From Pseudomonas fluorescens (lineage in GTDB: Bacteria > Pseudomonadota > Gammaproteobacteria > Pseudomonadales > Pseudomonadaceae): 64,000 bases of DNA. Both the position numbers and the translations under genes were made by a program. The stretch lies in assembly GCF_005938625.1 (NCBI RefSeq), contig NZ_VCNJ01000014.1:1-64000 (forward strand). The letters run 5' to 3'. Below are positions 1-8,208 of the stretch, one piece after another. The notes below the pieces were generated by a model. That model was not told the DNA's origin, searched no databases, and worked only from the letters and a program-made list of their open reading frames with translations. Position 1 is the first letter of the stretch. Each line of letters starts with the position of its first letter.

Positions 1-40
1 CACGGCGGTAACAGGGGTTCGAGTCCCCTAGGGGACGCCA
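1..40 (+). tRNA. tRNA-Glu, 3' part only
   Basis: The window opens inside this tRNA. Visible are the 3' half of the anticodon stem, the T arm (stem AGGGG/CCCCT around TTCGAGT), the 3' acceptor strand and an encoded CCA end at 38-40. The acceptor implies a 5' strand of GTCCCCT, which fits bacterial tRNA-Glu; the anticodon lies outside the window, so the identity is inferred from the rest. It is followed 2 bases later by tRNA-Gly, so the two are probably co-transcribed. Confidence 0.8.
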
Positions 41-42
41 TT

Positions 43-118
<76 letters not shown>

Positions 119-125
119 TATTCAC

Positions 126-155
126 AAAAACGCCGCTCAACAGAGCGGCGTTTTT
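126..155 (+). terminator. Intrinsic terminator of the tRNA operon
   Basis: A perfect stem CGCCGCTC/GAGCGGCG with a short AACA loop is flanked by A5 and T5, just 8 nt after the tRNA CCA end. It can work on both strands but is placed to end the tRNA transcript. Confidence 0.9.
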
Positions 156-192
156 GTATGCGCGATTTGTGATCGTGTCATCAGGCATAAAG

Positions 193-228
193 AAAAAGGC
201 CCGCCGAAACGATTCGGCGGGCCTTTTT
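193..228 (-). terminator. Intrinsic terminator after the LysE cassette
   Basis: The hairpin AAGGCCCGCCGAA...TTCGGCGGGCCTT is flanked by A and T tracts. It lies 16 nt past the stop of the minus-strand LysE gene and is the natural end of that operon; its symmetry would also stop read-through from the tRNA side. Confidence 0.88.
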
Positions 229-244
229 GCATTTTGGCATCTGC

Positions 245-883
245 TTACCAGGACAGCATCAAGCGGCCAGCAAACAGAATCAGCACCACGCCCATCGTGC
301 GTTCAAACCAATGGCCCATGCGCATGAACAGCAACCGCACCCGATTGCTCGAGAAAAACAGCGCGACCACGACAAACCACAGCGCATTCACAAAGCACAT
401 CCACAGACCGTAAAAGGCCTGGATTTGCAGAGGTGTTTCGGCGCTGATGATCGTGGTGAAGATTGCCAGGAAAAACAGTGTAGCCTTGGGGTTGGTCGCA
501 TTGGTCAGAAAACCGGTGCTGAAGGCTTTGAACAGCGTTTGCTCAACCAGCGGCTCCTCGCTGGTTTTCTCACCTTCAAGGGCTGACTTTGGCTTGCTGC
601 GCAGCAGACTGACACCCAGATACAGGATGTAAGCACCGCCAACCACTTTGGCCACGGTCAGCAACCACGGCGTGGTGTGCATCAATGCCCCGACACCCAA
701 AAGCGTGTAGAGCACGTGCACGGAAATCCCCGCGCCGATCCCTAGCGCCGTGCAAATCCCCACGAGTCGGCCGAAGCGTACGCTTTGGCGAATAGTGACC
801 GCGAAGTCCGGGCCGGGAGCAACCACGGCCAGAAAGTGAATGGTAGCCAGCGCCAGAAACTCGCCCAGATAATTCGAATACAT
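245..883 (-). CDS. LysE/RhtB-family amino acid exporter
   Basis: The 212-aa protein is a predicted inner-membrane exporter with about six hydrophobic segments. It carries the family signature APGPDF near residues 22-27 and a second conserved NPKA motif in the middle of the chain. Members of the family (LysE, RhtB, RhtC) export lysine, arginine, threonine, homoserine or related amino acids. The start ATG is preceded by TGGAG at good spacing. It is the last gene of a minus-strand operon: only 1 nt separates it from the oxygenase upstream, and an AlaX-type editing protein heads the operon. The context suggests that the substrate is the product of that oxygenase; this is inference. Confidence 0.9.
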   Translation of the reverse strand: MYSNYLGEFLALATIHFLAVVAPGPDFAVTIRQSVRFGRLVGICTALGIGAGISVHVLYTLLGVGALMHTTPWLLTVAKVVGGAYILYLGVSLLRSKPKSALEGEKTSEEPLVEQTLFKAFSTGFLTNATNPKATLFFLAIFTTIISAETPLQIQAFYGLWMCFVNALWFVVVALFFSSNRVRLLFMRMGHWFERTMGVVLILFAGRLMLSW

Positions 884-884
884 C

Positions 885-1670
885 TCAGCTCCAGTAGGTC
901 AGGGGTGAAGCATTGCCGCGATAACCGACAAAAAAGGAAAGACTCAAACGCGGATCTGCCACGCCCGGGGTCACCGAGTGCATGCGCCGCGAATTGAACA
1001 TGATGAAATCGCCGGGTTGCGGTCTCACTTCGAGGGCGGGAGGGCCGAGTAGCGCCGGTTCGATGCCGTAACTGTCGCCACGCATTTCATCGAATTGATC
1101 CGGACTGATGTCGTCGTCCCACATCTGCAACGCGCCGCCCTCGGTCGGCATGTTCAGATAGACGTTGCAGGCGAACTGCGCTTCCAGGCTGCGGGCCTGG
1201 AAACTGTCCGGTGCGTCTTTGGCGAAGATGTCGTGATGGGCGAGGAAGCACACGCCGGGTTTCACTACACGCGAAAGGCCGACATACATTTTGCGGCCGT
1301 AGAGGTTTTCCAGGTGTGCGCCAGCCGGCCAGGACTCGTCGAGCATGCAGCGCAAGGTGTCGATCGGTGAGGAGTAGGGCGCGCAGCGATTGCGCAGTTC
1401 GGCGATGTTGCTGGTGGCGCGTTCGAAATAATCCTCGATCAGCAGCGGCTGGTTTTCCGCTTCGTAAAAAGCCATGCCGATGCGGCCGATACTGGGCGCG
1501 TTGATGTAACCCTCAAAGCCTGGAGCGAGAATCTTGTCGCCAATCTGAATGGCCAGTGGCTCAGGCAAAAAGCCTTTGACGCGAATGGCGAGGACTTCTT
1601 CGTTGGCCAGTTTTTTTATGCACGTCTCATCGAGACGCTCGACGTCTAGCATCATTTTTTTTAGGTCCAT
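885..1670 (-). CDS. 2-oxoglutarate/Fe(II)-dependent oxygenase, probable amino acid hydroxylase
   Basis: The 261-aa double-stranded beta-helix enzyme shows a likely facial triad: H145 and D147 (AHHDIF, an HxD motif) and distal H231, followed ten residues later by R241, the usual 2-oxoglutarate carboxylate ligand. The size and C-terminal YW resemble, as I recall them, the BesD-type free amino acid halogenases and hydroxylases; in halogenases of that group a glycine replaces the HxD aspartate, so the aspartate here predicts hydroxylation. The genes on either side (tRNA-editing protein, amino acid exporter) support a free amino acid substrate. No clear Shine-Dalgarno precedes the ATG at 1670, and a second ATG five codons in is possible. 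Confidence 0.8.
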   Translation of the reverse strand: MDLKKMMLDVERLDETCIKKLANEEVLAIRVKGFLPEPLAIQIGDKILAPGFEGYINAPSIGRIGMAFYEAENQPLLIEDYFERATSNIAELRNRCAPYSSPIDTLRCMLDESWPAGAHLENLYGRKMYVGLSRVVKPGVCFLAHHDIFAKDAPDSFQARSLEAQFACNVYLNMPTEGGALQMWDDDISPDQFDEMRGDSYGIEPALLGPPALEVRPQPGDFIMFNSRRMHSVTPGVADPRLSLSFFVGYRGNASPLTYWS

Positions 1671-1744
1671 CTATCGATAGTCAACGGAACCTGCGAATGC
1701 GGTTCCCCGGCGTCGGACGCTGTGTGAGGCAACGTCCGAAATGC

Positions 1745-2371
1745 TCAATCCACGTTGTAGTGGACGGACAACGTGCCCTTCTTCTGCGAAAGGGACGCGA
1801 TCGTGACTGTGCCCAGATCCTTCAGGCTACGTACATGGGTGCCGCCGCAGCCATAGGCGGGCAGTTCACCAAAACCGATTTCCCGCGCGCCTTCGCGCAA
1901 TGAGGTCAGGCGCGGCAGGTCGTGCTCGATCCACTGCTCGATACCGGTTTGAACGGTCTCGGCGTCGACTTCCTGTGCGGCATCGCCGGGTTTGAATTGC
2001 ACACGACCTTCATCCGGCCAGTGATGTGCCTTGATCGGCATCCAGCCCAGCGCCTGAACGAAATGTCCGATCAAGTGGCCGGCCGAATGCATGCGCGTAT
2101 TGAAACAGCGGCGCTGTTCGTCGACGCGGATGCAGGTCATACCGAGTGCCACTGGCCGGTCGACAAAGTGAATGATCCGGTCCGGTTCCTGTATCACACG
2201 CAGTACCTGGCTTTCGCCGATCCAGCCGGTATCACACGGCTGGCCACCACCTTGCGGGTGGAACAGCGTGGCGCGCAAGACCACGGCGAATTCGTTCTCT
2301 TGGGGCGTGCAGTCGAGGACTTCCACATTGGCCTTGAGGTCATCACTATGGAAAAAGAGGCGAAGCGTCAT
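1745..2371 (-). CDS. AlaX-like free-standing alanyl-tRNA editing protein
   Basis: The 208-aa protein is related to the editing domain of alanyl-tRNA synthetase, which hydrolyses mischarged aminoacyl-tRNA in trans. All four zinc ligands are visible: H95 and H99 in HSAGH, and C175 and H179 in CGGTH. The N-terminal FHPQGGGQPCD segment is also typical. The ATG at 2371 has AAGGG upstream; a longer frame reaching 2440 lacks a better start. It is the first gene of the operon with the oxygenase (75 nt downstream) and LysE. Housekeeping AlaX genes normally protect against Ser-tRNA(Ala); the linkage suggests a dedicated role in removing a modified amino acid from tRNA, which is inference. Confidence 0.88.
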   Translation of the reverse strand: MTLRLFFHSDDLKANVEVLDCTPQENEFAVVLRATLFHPQGGGQPCDTGWIGESQVLRVIQEPDRIIHFVDRPVALGMTCIRVDEQRRCFNTRMHSAGHLIGHFVQALGWMPIKAHHWPDEGRVQFKPGDAAQEVDAETVQTGIEQWIEHDLPRLTSLREGAREIGFGELPAYGCGGTHVRSLKDLGTVTIASLSQKKGTLSVHYNVD

Positions 2372-2461
2372 ATTCCATGCCCTTATTAAAGTTTCTGTTT
2401 TTATTATATGAATCGTGCAATAACGTGATAATCCGTTCAAACATCAAAGGACTTGTGCGCT
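2372..2461. promoter_or_regulatory. Divergent promoter region, editing cassette / LysR
   Basis: This AT-rich 90-nt gap separates the minus-strand AlaX-oxygenase-LysE operon from the plus-strand LysR gene, the classic arrangement for LysR control of the divergent operon. It contains a T-N11-A-like stretch and several TTATTATAT-like boxes, but I cannot assign a specific operator. Confidence 0.5.
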
Positions 2462-3460
2462 GTGAGCATCAATCTGCCGCTACCGCTGCTCGGTGAAATG
2501 GCGATTTTCGTCAAGGTCGTGGAGACCGGCAGCTTCTCTGAAGCCGCTCGGCAATTGGGCTCATCGCCGTCAGCGGTGAGCCGCAGTATTTCGCGGCTGG
2601 AAAAAGCCTTGGCCACGCGGCTGCTGCAGCGCACCACGCGTAAGCTGCGTTTGAGTGACGGCGGCGAGGAGGTGTTCAAGCGTTGCCAGGAAATGGTCAG
2701 CGCGGCCAAATCGGTGATGGAAATCAGTGGCCAGTTCACTCACGAAGCGGAGGGTCTGGTGCGCGTCAGCGTGCCGAAAGCGGTGGGTCGCTTCGTGATC
2801 CATCCGCATATGCCTGAATTTCTGCGGCGTTATCCCAAGGTCGATGTCGAGTTGCTACTGGAGGATCGTCAGGTCGATTTGATTGACGATCATGTCGATC
2901 TGGCGATTCGCATCACGGATCGACCACCGGCCGGGTTGGTCGGTCGGCAATTGCTGACCATCGATCATTTGCTCTGTGCCACGCCGCAATACCTGGCTGA
3001 ACACGGCACACCGACCCACCCCCATGATTTGCTCAATCACAGCTGTATTTATCTGGGTGAAACCCCCAGTGATGCGCGCTGGAAATTCAAGAAAGGCAGC
3101 AAGGCAGTGACGGTGGGTGTGCGTGGTCGCTATGCCGCCAATCACACGGGCGTGCGATTGGGCGCGGTGTTGCAGCACATCGGCATTGGCAGCCTGCCGT
3201 ATTTCACTGCCCGTTACGCACTTGAGCAGAAGTTGATTGTGCAGGTGCTGCCGGACTGGACCTTCCTAGCGTCCTACCATGGCGGACTGTGGTTGCTGCA
3301 CTCGCCGACGCGTTATCTGCCACCCAAGTTGCGCGTGTTTATCGACTATCTGGTGGAGTGCCTGGAGAAAGAGCCGACTTTGAGCAAGCCGGGCAAGTCA
3401 GGTGGTGTGAGTAACACAGCGATGGCGTATGAATTGCCCGAAAGCGAGGGATTGCTGTAA
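2462..3460 (+). CDS. LysR-family transcriptional regulator
   Basis: The 332-aa protein has an N-terminal winged helix-turn-helix (FVKVVETGSFSEAARQLG, then SSPSAVSRSISRLEKAL) and a LysR substrate-binding domain. I chose the GTG at 2462 because AAAGGA at 2445-2450 sits 11 nt upstream; the TTG at 2453 is too close to it. The gene is divergent from the editing protein / oxygenase / exporter operon and is its obvious candidate regulator, with an amino acid effector plausible but unproven. Confidence 0.9.
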   Translation: MSINLPLPLLGEMAIFVKVVETGSFSEAARQLGSSPSAVSRSISRLEKALATRLLQRTTRKLRLSDGGEEVFKRCQEMVSAAKSVMEISGQFTHEAEGLVRVSVPKAVGRFVIHPHMPEFLRRYPKVDVELLLEDRQVDLIDDHVDLAIRITDRPPAGLVGRQLLTIDHLLCATPQYLAEHGTPTHPHDLLNHSCIYLGETPSDARWKFKKGSKAVTVGVRGRYAANHTGVRLGAVLQHIGIGSLPYFTARYALEQKLIVQVLPDWTFLASYHGGLWLLHSPTRYLPPKLRVFIDYLVECLEKEPTLSKPGKSGGVSNTAMAYELPESEGLL

Positions 3461-3468
3461 CGCAGAAG

Positions 3469-3549
3469 CAAAAGATCGCAGCCTTCGGCAGCTCCTACAG
3501 GGGATTGCGTGAGTCCACTGCAGGAGCTGCCGAAGGCTGCGATCTTTTG
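3469..3549. repeat. REP palindrome (AAAAGATCGCAGCC type)
   Basis: An 81-nt near-perfect inverted repeat whose arms read CAAAAGATCGCAGCCTTCGG and its complement, with a central spacer of about 20 nt. The same family occurs at 29083-29160 and in broken form near 54986-55057. It lies between convergent genes and may also act as a transcription barrier. Confidence 0.9.
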
Positions 3550-3570
3550 ACCTTCAATCAAACAGTCAAA

Positions 3571-3978
3571 TCAGTGCTTGCTGTCCTGAGCGGACATCGC
3601 CAGCAGCTGTTTTTCCTGATTCCAGTCGAACGGTTCGTCGTTCTGTTCGGCTTCGTAACGGCGTTCTTCCAACGCCTGATACAGGTCGATCTCTTCATCG
3701 GACAGGTAGTGCAGGCAGTCACCGGCGAAGAACCACAGCAGATCGCGCGGGATCAGGTGGGCGATTTGCGGGTAACGGGAAATCACTTGAGTCAGGATGT
3801 CCTGGCCCAGGTACTGGCTTTCGATCGGATCGATCGGCAGCGATGCCAGCAGTTCGTCGAAGCGCTCCAGGAACAGGGCATGGCTTTCTTCGGGAACCTG
3901 TTCGGCCTCACCTACGGCGACCAGGATACTGCGCAGGTGGTCGAGCAAAACAAGATGATCGGCAACGACGTTGGACAC
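3571..3978 (-). CDS. Conserved Pseudomonas protein of unknown function (PA2817-like)
   Basis: The 135-aa soluble, acidic and largely helical protein has no recognisable catalytic motif. It matches in size, sequence flavour and position (beside fadE) the P. aeruginosa PA2817 protein as I remember it. I chose the GTG at 3978 because AGGA lies 8 nt upstream; the open frame to 4041 includes the promoter side. It is 75 nt downstream of fadE on the same strand. No function can be assigned. Confidence 0.75.
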   Translation of the reverse strand: MSNVVADHLVLLDHLRSILVAVGEAEQVPEESHALFLERFDELLASLPIDPIESQYLGQDILTQVISRYPQIAHLIPRDLLWFFAGDCLHYLSDEEIDLYQALEERRYEAEQNDEPFDWNQEKQLLAMSAQDSKH

Positions 3979-4052
3979 GAGATAAGTCCTCAAGAGCAAA
4001 ACGGGCGCGGGAGTATAAAGCTCCTGCGCCCTCTTGGACATGGTTGTCAGGA

Positions 4053-6500
4053 TCAGCGGACTTTGCCCTCTGCCTGTTTCAACTCCTCTTTGTCGAAATC
4101 ATCGACGTCAATCACCTTGCGCCGTGCTGCTTCGGCATCACGCAGACTCTGCGCTTCCACCGGTTGCAACACCCCGGCCTCCAGTGCTGCATCGATAGCG
4201 TGTTCACCCGCGACCGGTTTGACCTGACCGCTTTTCAGCGAAGTGTGCAGTTTTTTGTGCAGTGGTTGAGCGGCATTCAGCAGATCACTGGCGTGTTGCA
4301 GCGCGCCGACTGCATCGTCTGCAGACTGTGGGCGATAGCAACCGGCAAGCAGCTCTTCCAGCGCCGGATCGCCCTTGGCGCGACCTATGACGCCAGCCAC
4401 GTCGGCACCGAGTTTGTCCGACGGGCCTTTGTGACGACGGCCGAACGGGAAGACGATGGCGCGCAACAGACAGCCAAACACTTTGTTCGGGAAGTTGCGC
4501 AGCAACTCATCCAGTGCCCGTTCCGATTGGCCGAGGCTTTCTTCCATCGCCCAACGGAACAGCGGCTCCATGTACGCTGGCGAATCCAGATCGTGATAAC
4601 GCTTGAGCGCGGCCGAGGCCAGATACAGGTTGCTCAGCACATCACCCAAGCGTGCCGACAGGCGTTCACGACGCTTCAGTTCGCCGCCCAGCAACATCAT
4701 GCTGAAGTCGGCGAGCATGGCGAACGCCGCTGCCTGACGGTTGAGTGCGCGGAAGTAACCCTGACTGATCTTGTCGCCCGGCGCGTGTTCGAAGTGGCCG
4801 AAGCCAAGGTTCAGCACCAGCGTGCTGGCGGCATTGCTGACGGCGAAACCGATGTGTTTGAGCAGCAGGCCATCGAACTCTTTCAGCGCCTGATCCTTGT
4901 CTTCGCGGCCGGCCAGAGCCATCTCCTTCAGTACAAACGGATGGCAGCGAATCGCGCCCTGACCGAAGATCATCAGGTTGCGCGAAAGGATGTTCGCGCC
5001 CTCCACGGTGATGAAGATCGGCGCACCGTTCCAGCTGCGCCCCAGGTAGTTGTTCGGGCCCATGATGATCGCCTTGCCGCCGTGCACATCCATCGCATGG
5101 CTGATGCACTCGCGGCCGCGTTCGGTGAGGTGATACTTGAGGATCGCCGACAGCACCGACGGTTTCTCGCCCAGATCCACCGCGTTAGCCGTGAGCATCC
5201 GCGCCGCGTCCATCATCCACGCGTTGCCGCCGATGCGTGCCATCGCTTCCTGAATACCTTCGAACGCCGATAGCGGCACGTTGAATTGCTCACGAATCTG
5301 CGCGTATTGGCCGGTGACCAGGCTGGTGAATTTGGCCGCGCCGGTACCGACGGCTGGCAACGAGATCGAACGGCCGACCGACAGGCAGTTCATCAGCATC
5401 ATCCAGCCCTTGCCAAGCATTTCCTGACCACCGATAAGGAAGTCGAGCGGAATGAATACATCCTTGCCGGAGTTCGGGCCGTTCATGAACGCCGCGCCCA
5501 GTGGCAGGTGACGACGCCCGATTTCCACGCCGGCGGTATCGGTCGGGATCAGCGCCAGGCTGATGCCGAGGTCTTCCTTGTCGCCCAGCAGATGTTCAGG
5601 GTCATAAGCCTTGAAAGCCAGACCCAGCAGGGTGGCCACGGGGCCGAGGGTGATGTAACGCTTTTCCCAGTTCAGGCGCAGGCCGAGGACTTCCTGACCT
5701 TCCCACTGACCTTTGCAGATGATCCCGGTGTCGGGCATCGCACCGGCATCGGAACCCGCGAGCGGGCCGGTGAGGGCGAAGCACGGAATGTCATCGCCAC
5801 GGGCCAGGCGTGGCAGGTAGTGATTGCGTTGCTCGTCGGTGCCGTAATGCAGCAGCAGTTCGGCCGGGCCGAGGGAGTTGGGCACCATGACGGTGGAGGC
5901 GAGGTCACCGCTACGGGTGGCCAGTTTCATTGCCACTTGCGAGTGCGCGTATGCAGAGAAGCCTTTACCGCCGAATTCTTTCGGAATGATCAGGGCGAAA
6001 AAGCCGTGTTCCTTGATGTGCGTCCAGGCTTCGGCCGGCAGGTCCATCGACTGGCCGATCTGCCAGTCAGTGACCATCGCGCAAAGCTCTTCGGTCGGGC
6101 CGTCGATGAATGCCTGTTCTTCTTCGCTCAATTGCGCCTTGGGATAGGCCAGCAGTTTGTCCCAGTCCGGGCGGCCGCTGAACAGCTCGCCATCCCACCA
6201 CACGGTGCCGGCGTCGATCGCGTCGCGTTCGGTCTGCGACATGGGCGGCAGGGTTTTCTGAAACCAGTTGAACAGCGGCGCCGTGAAATGTTTGCGGCGC
6301 AGGTCGGGCAGCAGCAAGGGTGCGGCGACCACCGCCAGCAAGATCCACAAAATCCCCAATAACCAGCCCGGCGCATGACTGAAAATACCCATCGCCAGCA
6401 GGTAAACGGCAACGATGCCCAACGTAGGCAGCGGGGCGATGCGCCGGTGGGCGAGATACGCCACGCCAACGATCAAAACCAGTATCCACAACAACAGCAT
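4053..6500 (-). CDS. fadE: Acyl-CoA dehydrogenase FadE
   Basis: The 815-aa protein has the length and organisation of E. coli FadE (814 aa): two to three N-terminal membrane segments in residues 1-70, then an acyl-CoA dehydrogenase core and a long C-terminal extension. It catalyses the first step of fatty acid beta-oxidation, acyl-CoA to trans-2-enoyl-CoA, using FAD at the inner membrane. The ATG at 6500 follows GGAGG at ideal spacing, so the seven extra codons upstream are not used. Its position near the PA2817-like gene matches the P. aeruginosa PA2815 locus. Confidence 0.93.
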   Translation of the reverse strand: MLLLWILVLIVGVAYLAHRRIAPLPTLGIVAVYLLAMGIFSHAPGWLLGILWILLAVVAAPLLLPDLRRKHFTAPLFNWFQKTLPPMSQTERDAIDAGTVWWDGELFSGRPDWDKLLAYPKAQLSEEEQAFIDGPTEELCAMVTDWQIGQSMDLPAEAWTHIKEHGFFALIIPKEFGGKGFSAYAHSQVAMKLATRSGDLASTVMVPNSLGPAELLLHYGTDEQRNHYLPRLARGDDIPCFALTGPLAGSDAGAMPDTGIICKGQWEGQEVLGLRLNWEKRYITLGPVATLLGLAFKAYDPEHLLGDKEDLGISLALIPTDTAGVEIGRRHLPLGAAFMNGPNSGKDVFIPLDFLIGGQEMLGKGWMMLMNCLSVGRSISLPAVGTGAAKFTSLVTGQYAQIREQFNVPLSAFEGIQEAMARIGGNAWMMDAARMLTANAVDLGEKPSVLSAILKYHLTERGRECISHAMDVHGGKAIIMGPNNYLGRSWNGAPIFITVEGANILSRNLMIFGQGAIRCHPFVLKEMALAGREDKDQALKEFDGLLLKHIGFAVSNAASTLVLNLGFGHFEHAPGDKISQGYFRALNRQAAAFAMLADFSMMLLGGELKRRERLSARLGDVLSNLYLASAALKRYHDLDSPAYMEPLFRWAMEESLGQSERALDELLRNFPNKVFGCLLRAIVFPFGRRHKGPSDKLGADVAGVIGRAKGDPALEELLAGCYRPQSADDAVGALQHASDLLNAAQPLHKKLHTSLKSGQVKPVAGEHAIDAALEAGVLQPVEAQSLRDAEAARRKVIDVDDFDKEELKQAEGKVR

Positions 6501-6748
6501 ATTCAGTCCTCCGTGAACCAAGGCAAATCGACCCTCCAGAGCTTAGACGGCATCTGTAAAAGCGGGTGGTCAGACCAAGGTGATTGAAATCGTGGGAAAC
6601 CCCGGATGGTTTTCGTAGGTTCGGTGGGCAACACGTGTGGGAAATCGTTCGCTGATCCCGCGTCTTTGCGTCCAAGTTTGGCCGAAACGTCGTTATCTCT
6701 GTGCTGAAGCTGTCGCTAGACTCGGGGCTCACCCAGGAGATTGTCGTC

Positions 6749-7408
6749 ATGCACGAGTATCTGAGTCCCGGCCGCTTCATCGATAGTGACCACCCGGCAG
6801 TGGTGGAGTTCGCGGAACAACATCGGGGCGCCAGCCGCGAGCCGCTCAAGCAGGCGATCAGTCTTTATTACGCCGTGCGTGAGGCGGTGCGCTACAACCC
6901 CTACACCTTTAGTCGTGATCCACGGACCTTGCGTGGCAGTTATGCGCTGGCGACGGGGGAGAGTTATTGCGTACCGAAAGCCACGCTGCTGGCGGGCTGC
7001 GCTCGGCATTGCGGAATCGCGGCGCGGATCGGGCTGGCCGACGTGAAAAATCACCTGTCGACGCCGCGTCTGCTCGAATTATTGAAAAGCGACATGTTCG
7101 CCATGCACGGTTACACCGAGCTGTTCCTCAATGGACGCTGGGTCAAGGCCACACCGGCGTTCAATCAGAAGCTTTGCGAGCTGTTCAACGTCGCGCCGCT
7201 GGAATTCGACGGCATCAACGACAGCGTTTTTCACCCGTTCAACCGTGACGGTGCGCAATTGATGGAGTATCTGGTCGACCATGGCCAATTCGCCGATGTC
7301 CCGGAAATGTTCTTCTTCGAACATCTGCAAAAGTGCTATCCGCATCTGTTCACTGATCTGCAGCCGCAACTGCTGGGCGATATGCAGAGTGATTTGAGCC
7401 GTACCTGA
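6749..7408 (+). CDS. Transglutaminase-like domain protein
   Basis: The 219-aa cytoplasmic protein belongs to the transglutaminase-like cysteine hydrolase superfamily. It has a nucleophile context ESYCVPKATLLAGCARHCGI, where the helix after the cysteine is typical, and a later MHGYTELFLNGRWVKATPAF segment supplying the histidine. The ATG at 6749 follows AGGAG at 6735-6739. The roughly 250-bp gap to divergent fadE holds the promoters of both. The substrate is unknown; members of the superfamily are proteases, amidases or peptide-modifying enzymes. Confidence 0.8.
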   Translation: MHEYLSPGRFIDSDHPAVVEFAEQHRGASREPLKQAISLYYAVREAVRYNPYTFSRDPRTLRGSYALATGESYCVPKATLLAGCARHCGIAARIGLADVKNHLSTPRLLELLKSDMFAMHGYTELFLNGRWVKATPAFNQKLCELFNVAPLEFDGINDSVFHPFNRDGAQLMEYLVDHGQFADVPEMFFFEHLQKCYPHLFTDLQPQLLGDMQSDLSRT

Positions 7409-7451
7409 TCCGGCGTATGCTGCCTGCCCACTCATTTGAAAAGAGGCGGTC

Positions 7452-8075
7452 ATGCTGAAGATCTGGGGACGGAAAAACTCATCGAATGTCAGAAAGCCGT
7501 TGTGGGCTGCTGAAGAGCTCGGCCTGGCCTACGAGGCGATTGATGCTGGCGGCGCATTCGGCGTTGTCGATACACCCGAGTACCGAGCGATGAACCCGAA
7601 CGGCCGGGTGCCGGTGATCGAAGACGACGGTTTCGTGTTGTGGGAATCCAACGCCATCGTCCGCTATCTGCTGGCCAGACATGCGCCCGACAGCCACTGG
7701 TATTCGGCGGATCCGCGAGCCCGCGCCGTCGCTGACAAGTGGATGGACTGGACCACGTCGAGTTTTGCCGGTCCGTTCCGCACGGTGTTCTGGGGCGTCT
7801 TGCGCACGCCGGCGGACAAGCAGGACTGGGCTGCGATCAATGCCGCGATCAAGGAATGCAATGAGCTGCTGAGCATGGCCGACCAAGCCTTGGCCAGCCA
7901 GCCCTATCTCTCCGGGCAAGACATCGGCATGGGCGATATACCGCTGGGCAGTTTCATTTATGCCTGGTTCGAGATGCCCATCGAACGCGCGCCACAAGCG
8001 CATCTGCAAGCCTGGTATGAGCGCCTGAAACAGCGTCCGGCGTACAAAAAAGCCGTTATGACCGCGTTGACTTAA
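7452..8075 (+). CDS. Glutathione S-transferase
   Basis: The 207-aa protein has an N-terminal thioredoxin-like domain (KIWGRKNSSNVRK with the probable catalytic serine, then NPNGRVPVIEDDG with the cis-proline, and the ESNAIVRYL glutathione-contact helix) and a C-terminal helical domain. It probably conjugates or reduces small electrophiles with glutathione; the substrate is unknown. RBS AGAGG precedes the ATG. The neighbour order (transglutaminase, GST, ABC exporter) matches the P. aeruginosa PA2811-PA2815 region from memory. Confidence 0.9.
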   Translation: MLKIWGRKNSSNVRKPLWAAEELGLAYEAIDAGGAFGVVDTPEYRAMNPNGRVPVIEDDGFVLWESNAIVRYLLARHAPDSHWYSADPRARAVADKWMDWTTSSFAGPFRTVFWGVLRTPADKQDWAAINAAIKECNELLSMADQALASQPYLSGQDIGMGDIPLGSFIYAWFEMPIERAPQAHLQAWYERLKQRPAYKKAVMTALT

Positions 8076-8208
8076 TACCTACTATCGACACACTTGACTG
8101 TACTTGTGCGGCGGCGGCAAGCACCATTGCGCTCTAGTGCTGCGGTTGTATCCCTCGCCGCCCGCCCTTATTTATCCCTTTCTTCCCTTCTTGGTGCGTA
8201 AATCAGAT

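Noticed and set aside
885..1670. The 2OG oxygenase considered as an amino acid halogenase
   Set aside because: The iron-ligand aspartate of HxD is present, whereas radical halogenases have glycine or alanine there.
3843..5273. Plus-strand open frame of about 476 codons inside fadE
   Set aside because: It is antisense to a clear FadE gene, has no family resemblance and shows an Arg/Gln/His-rich composition typical of shadow frames.
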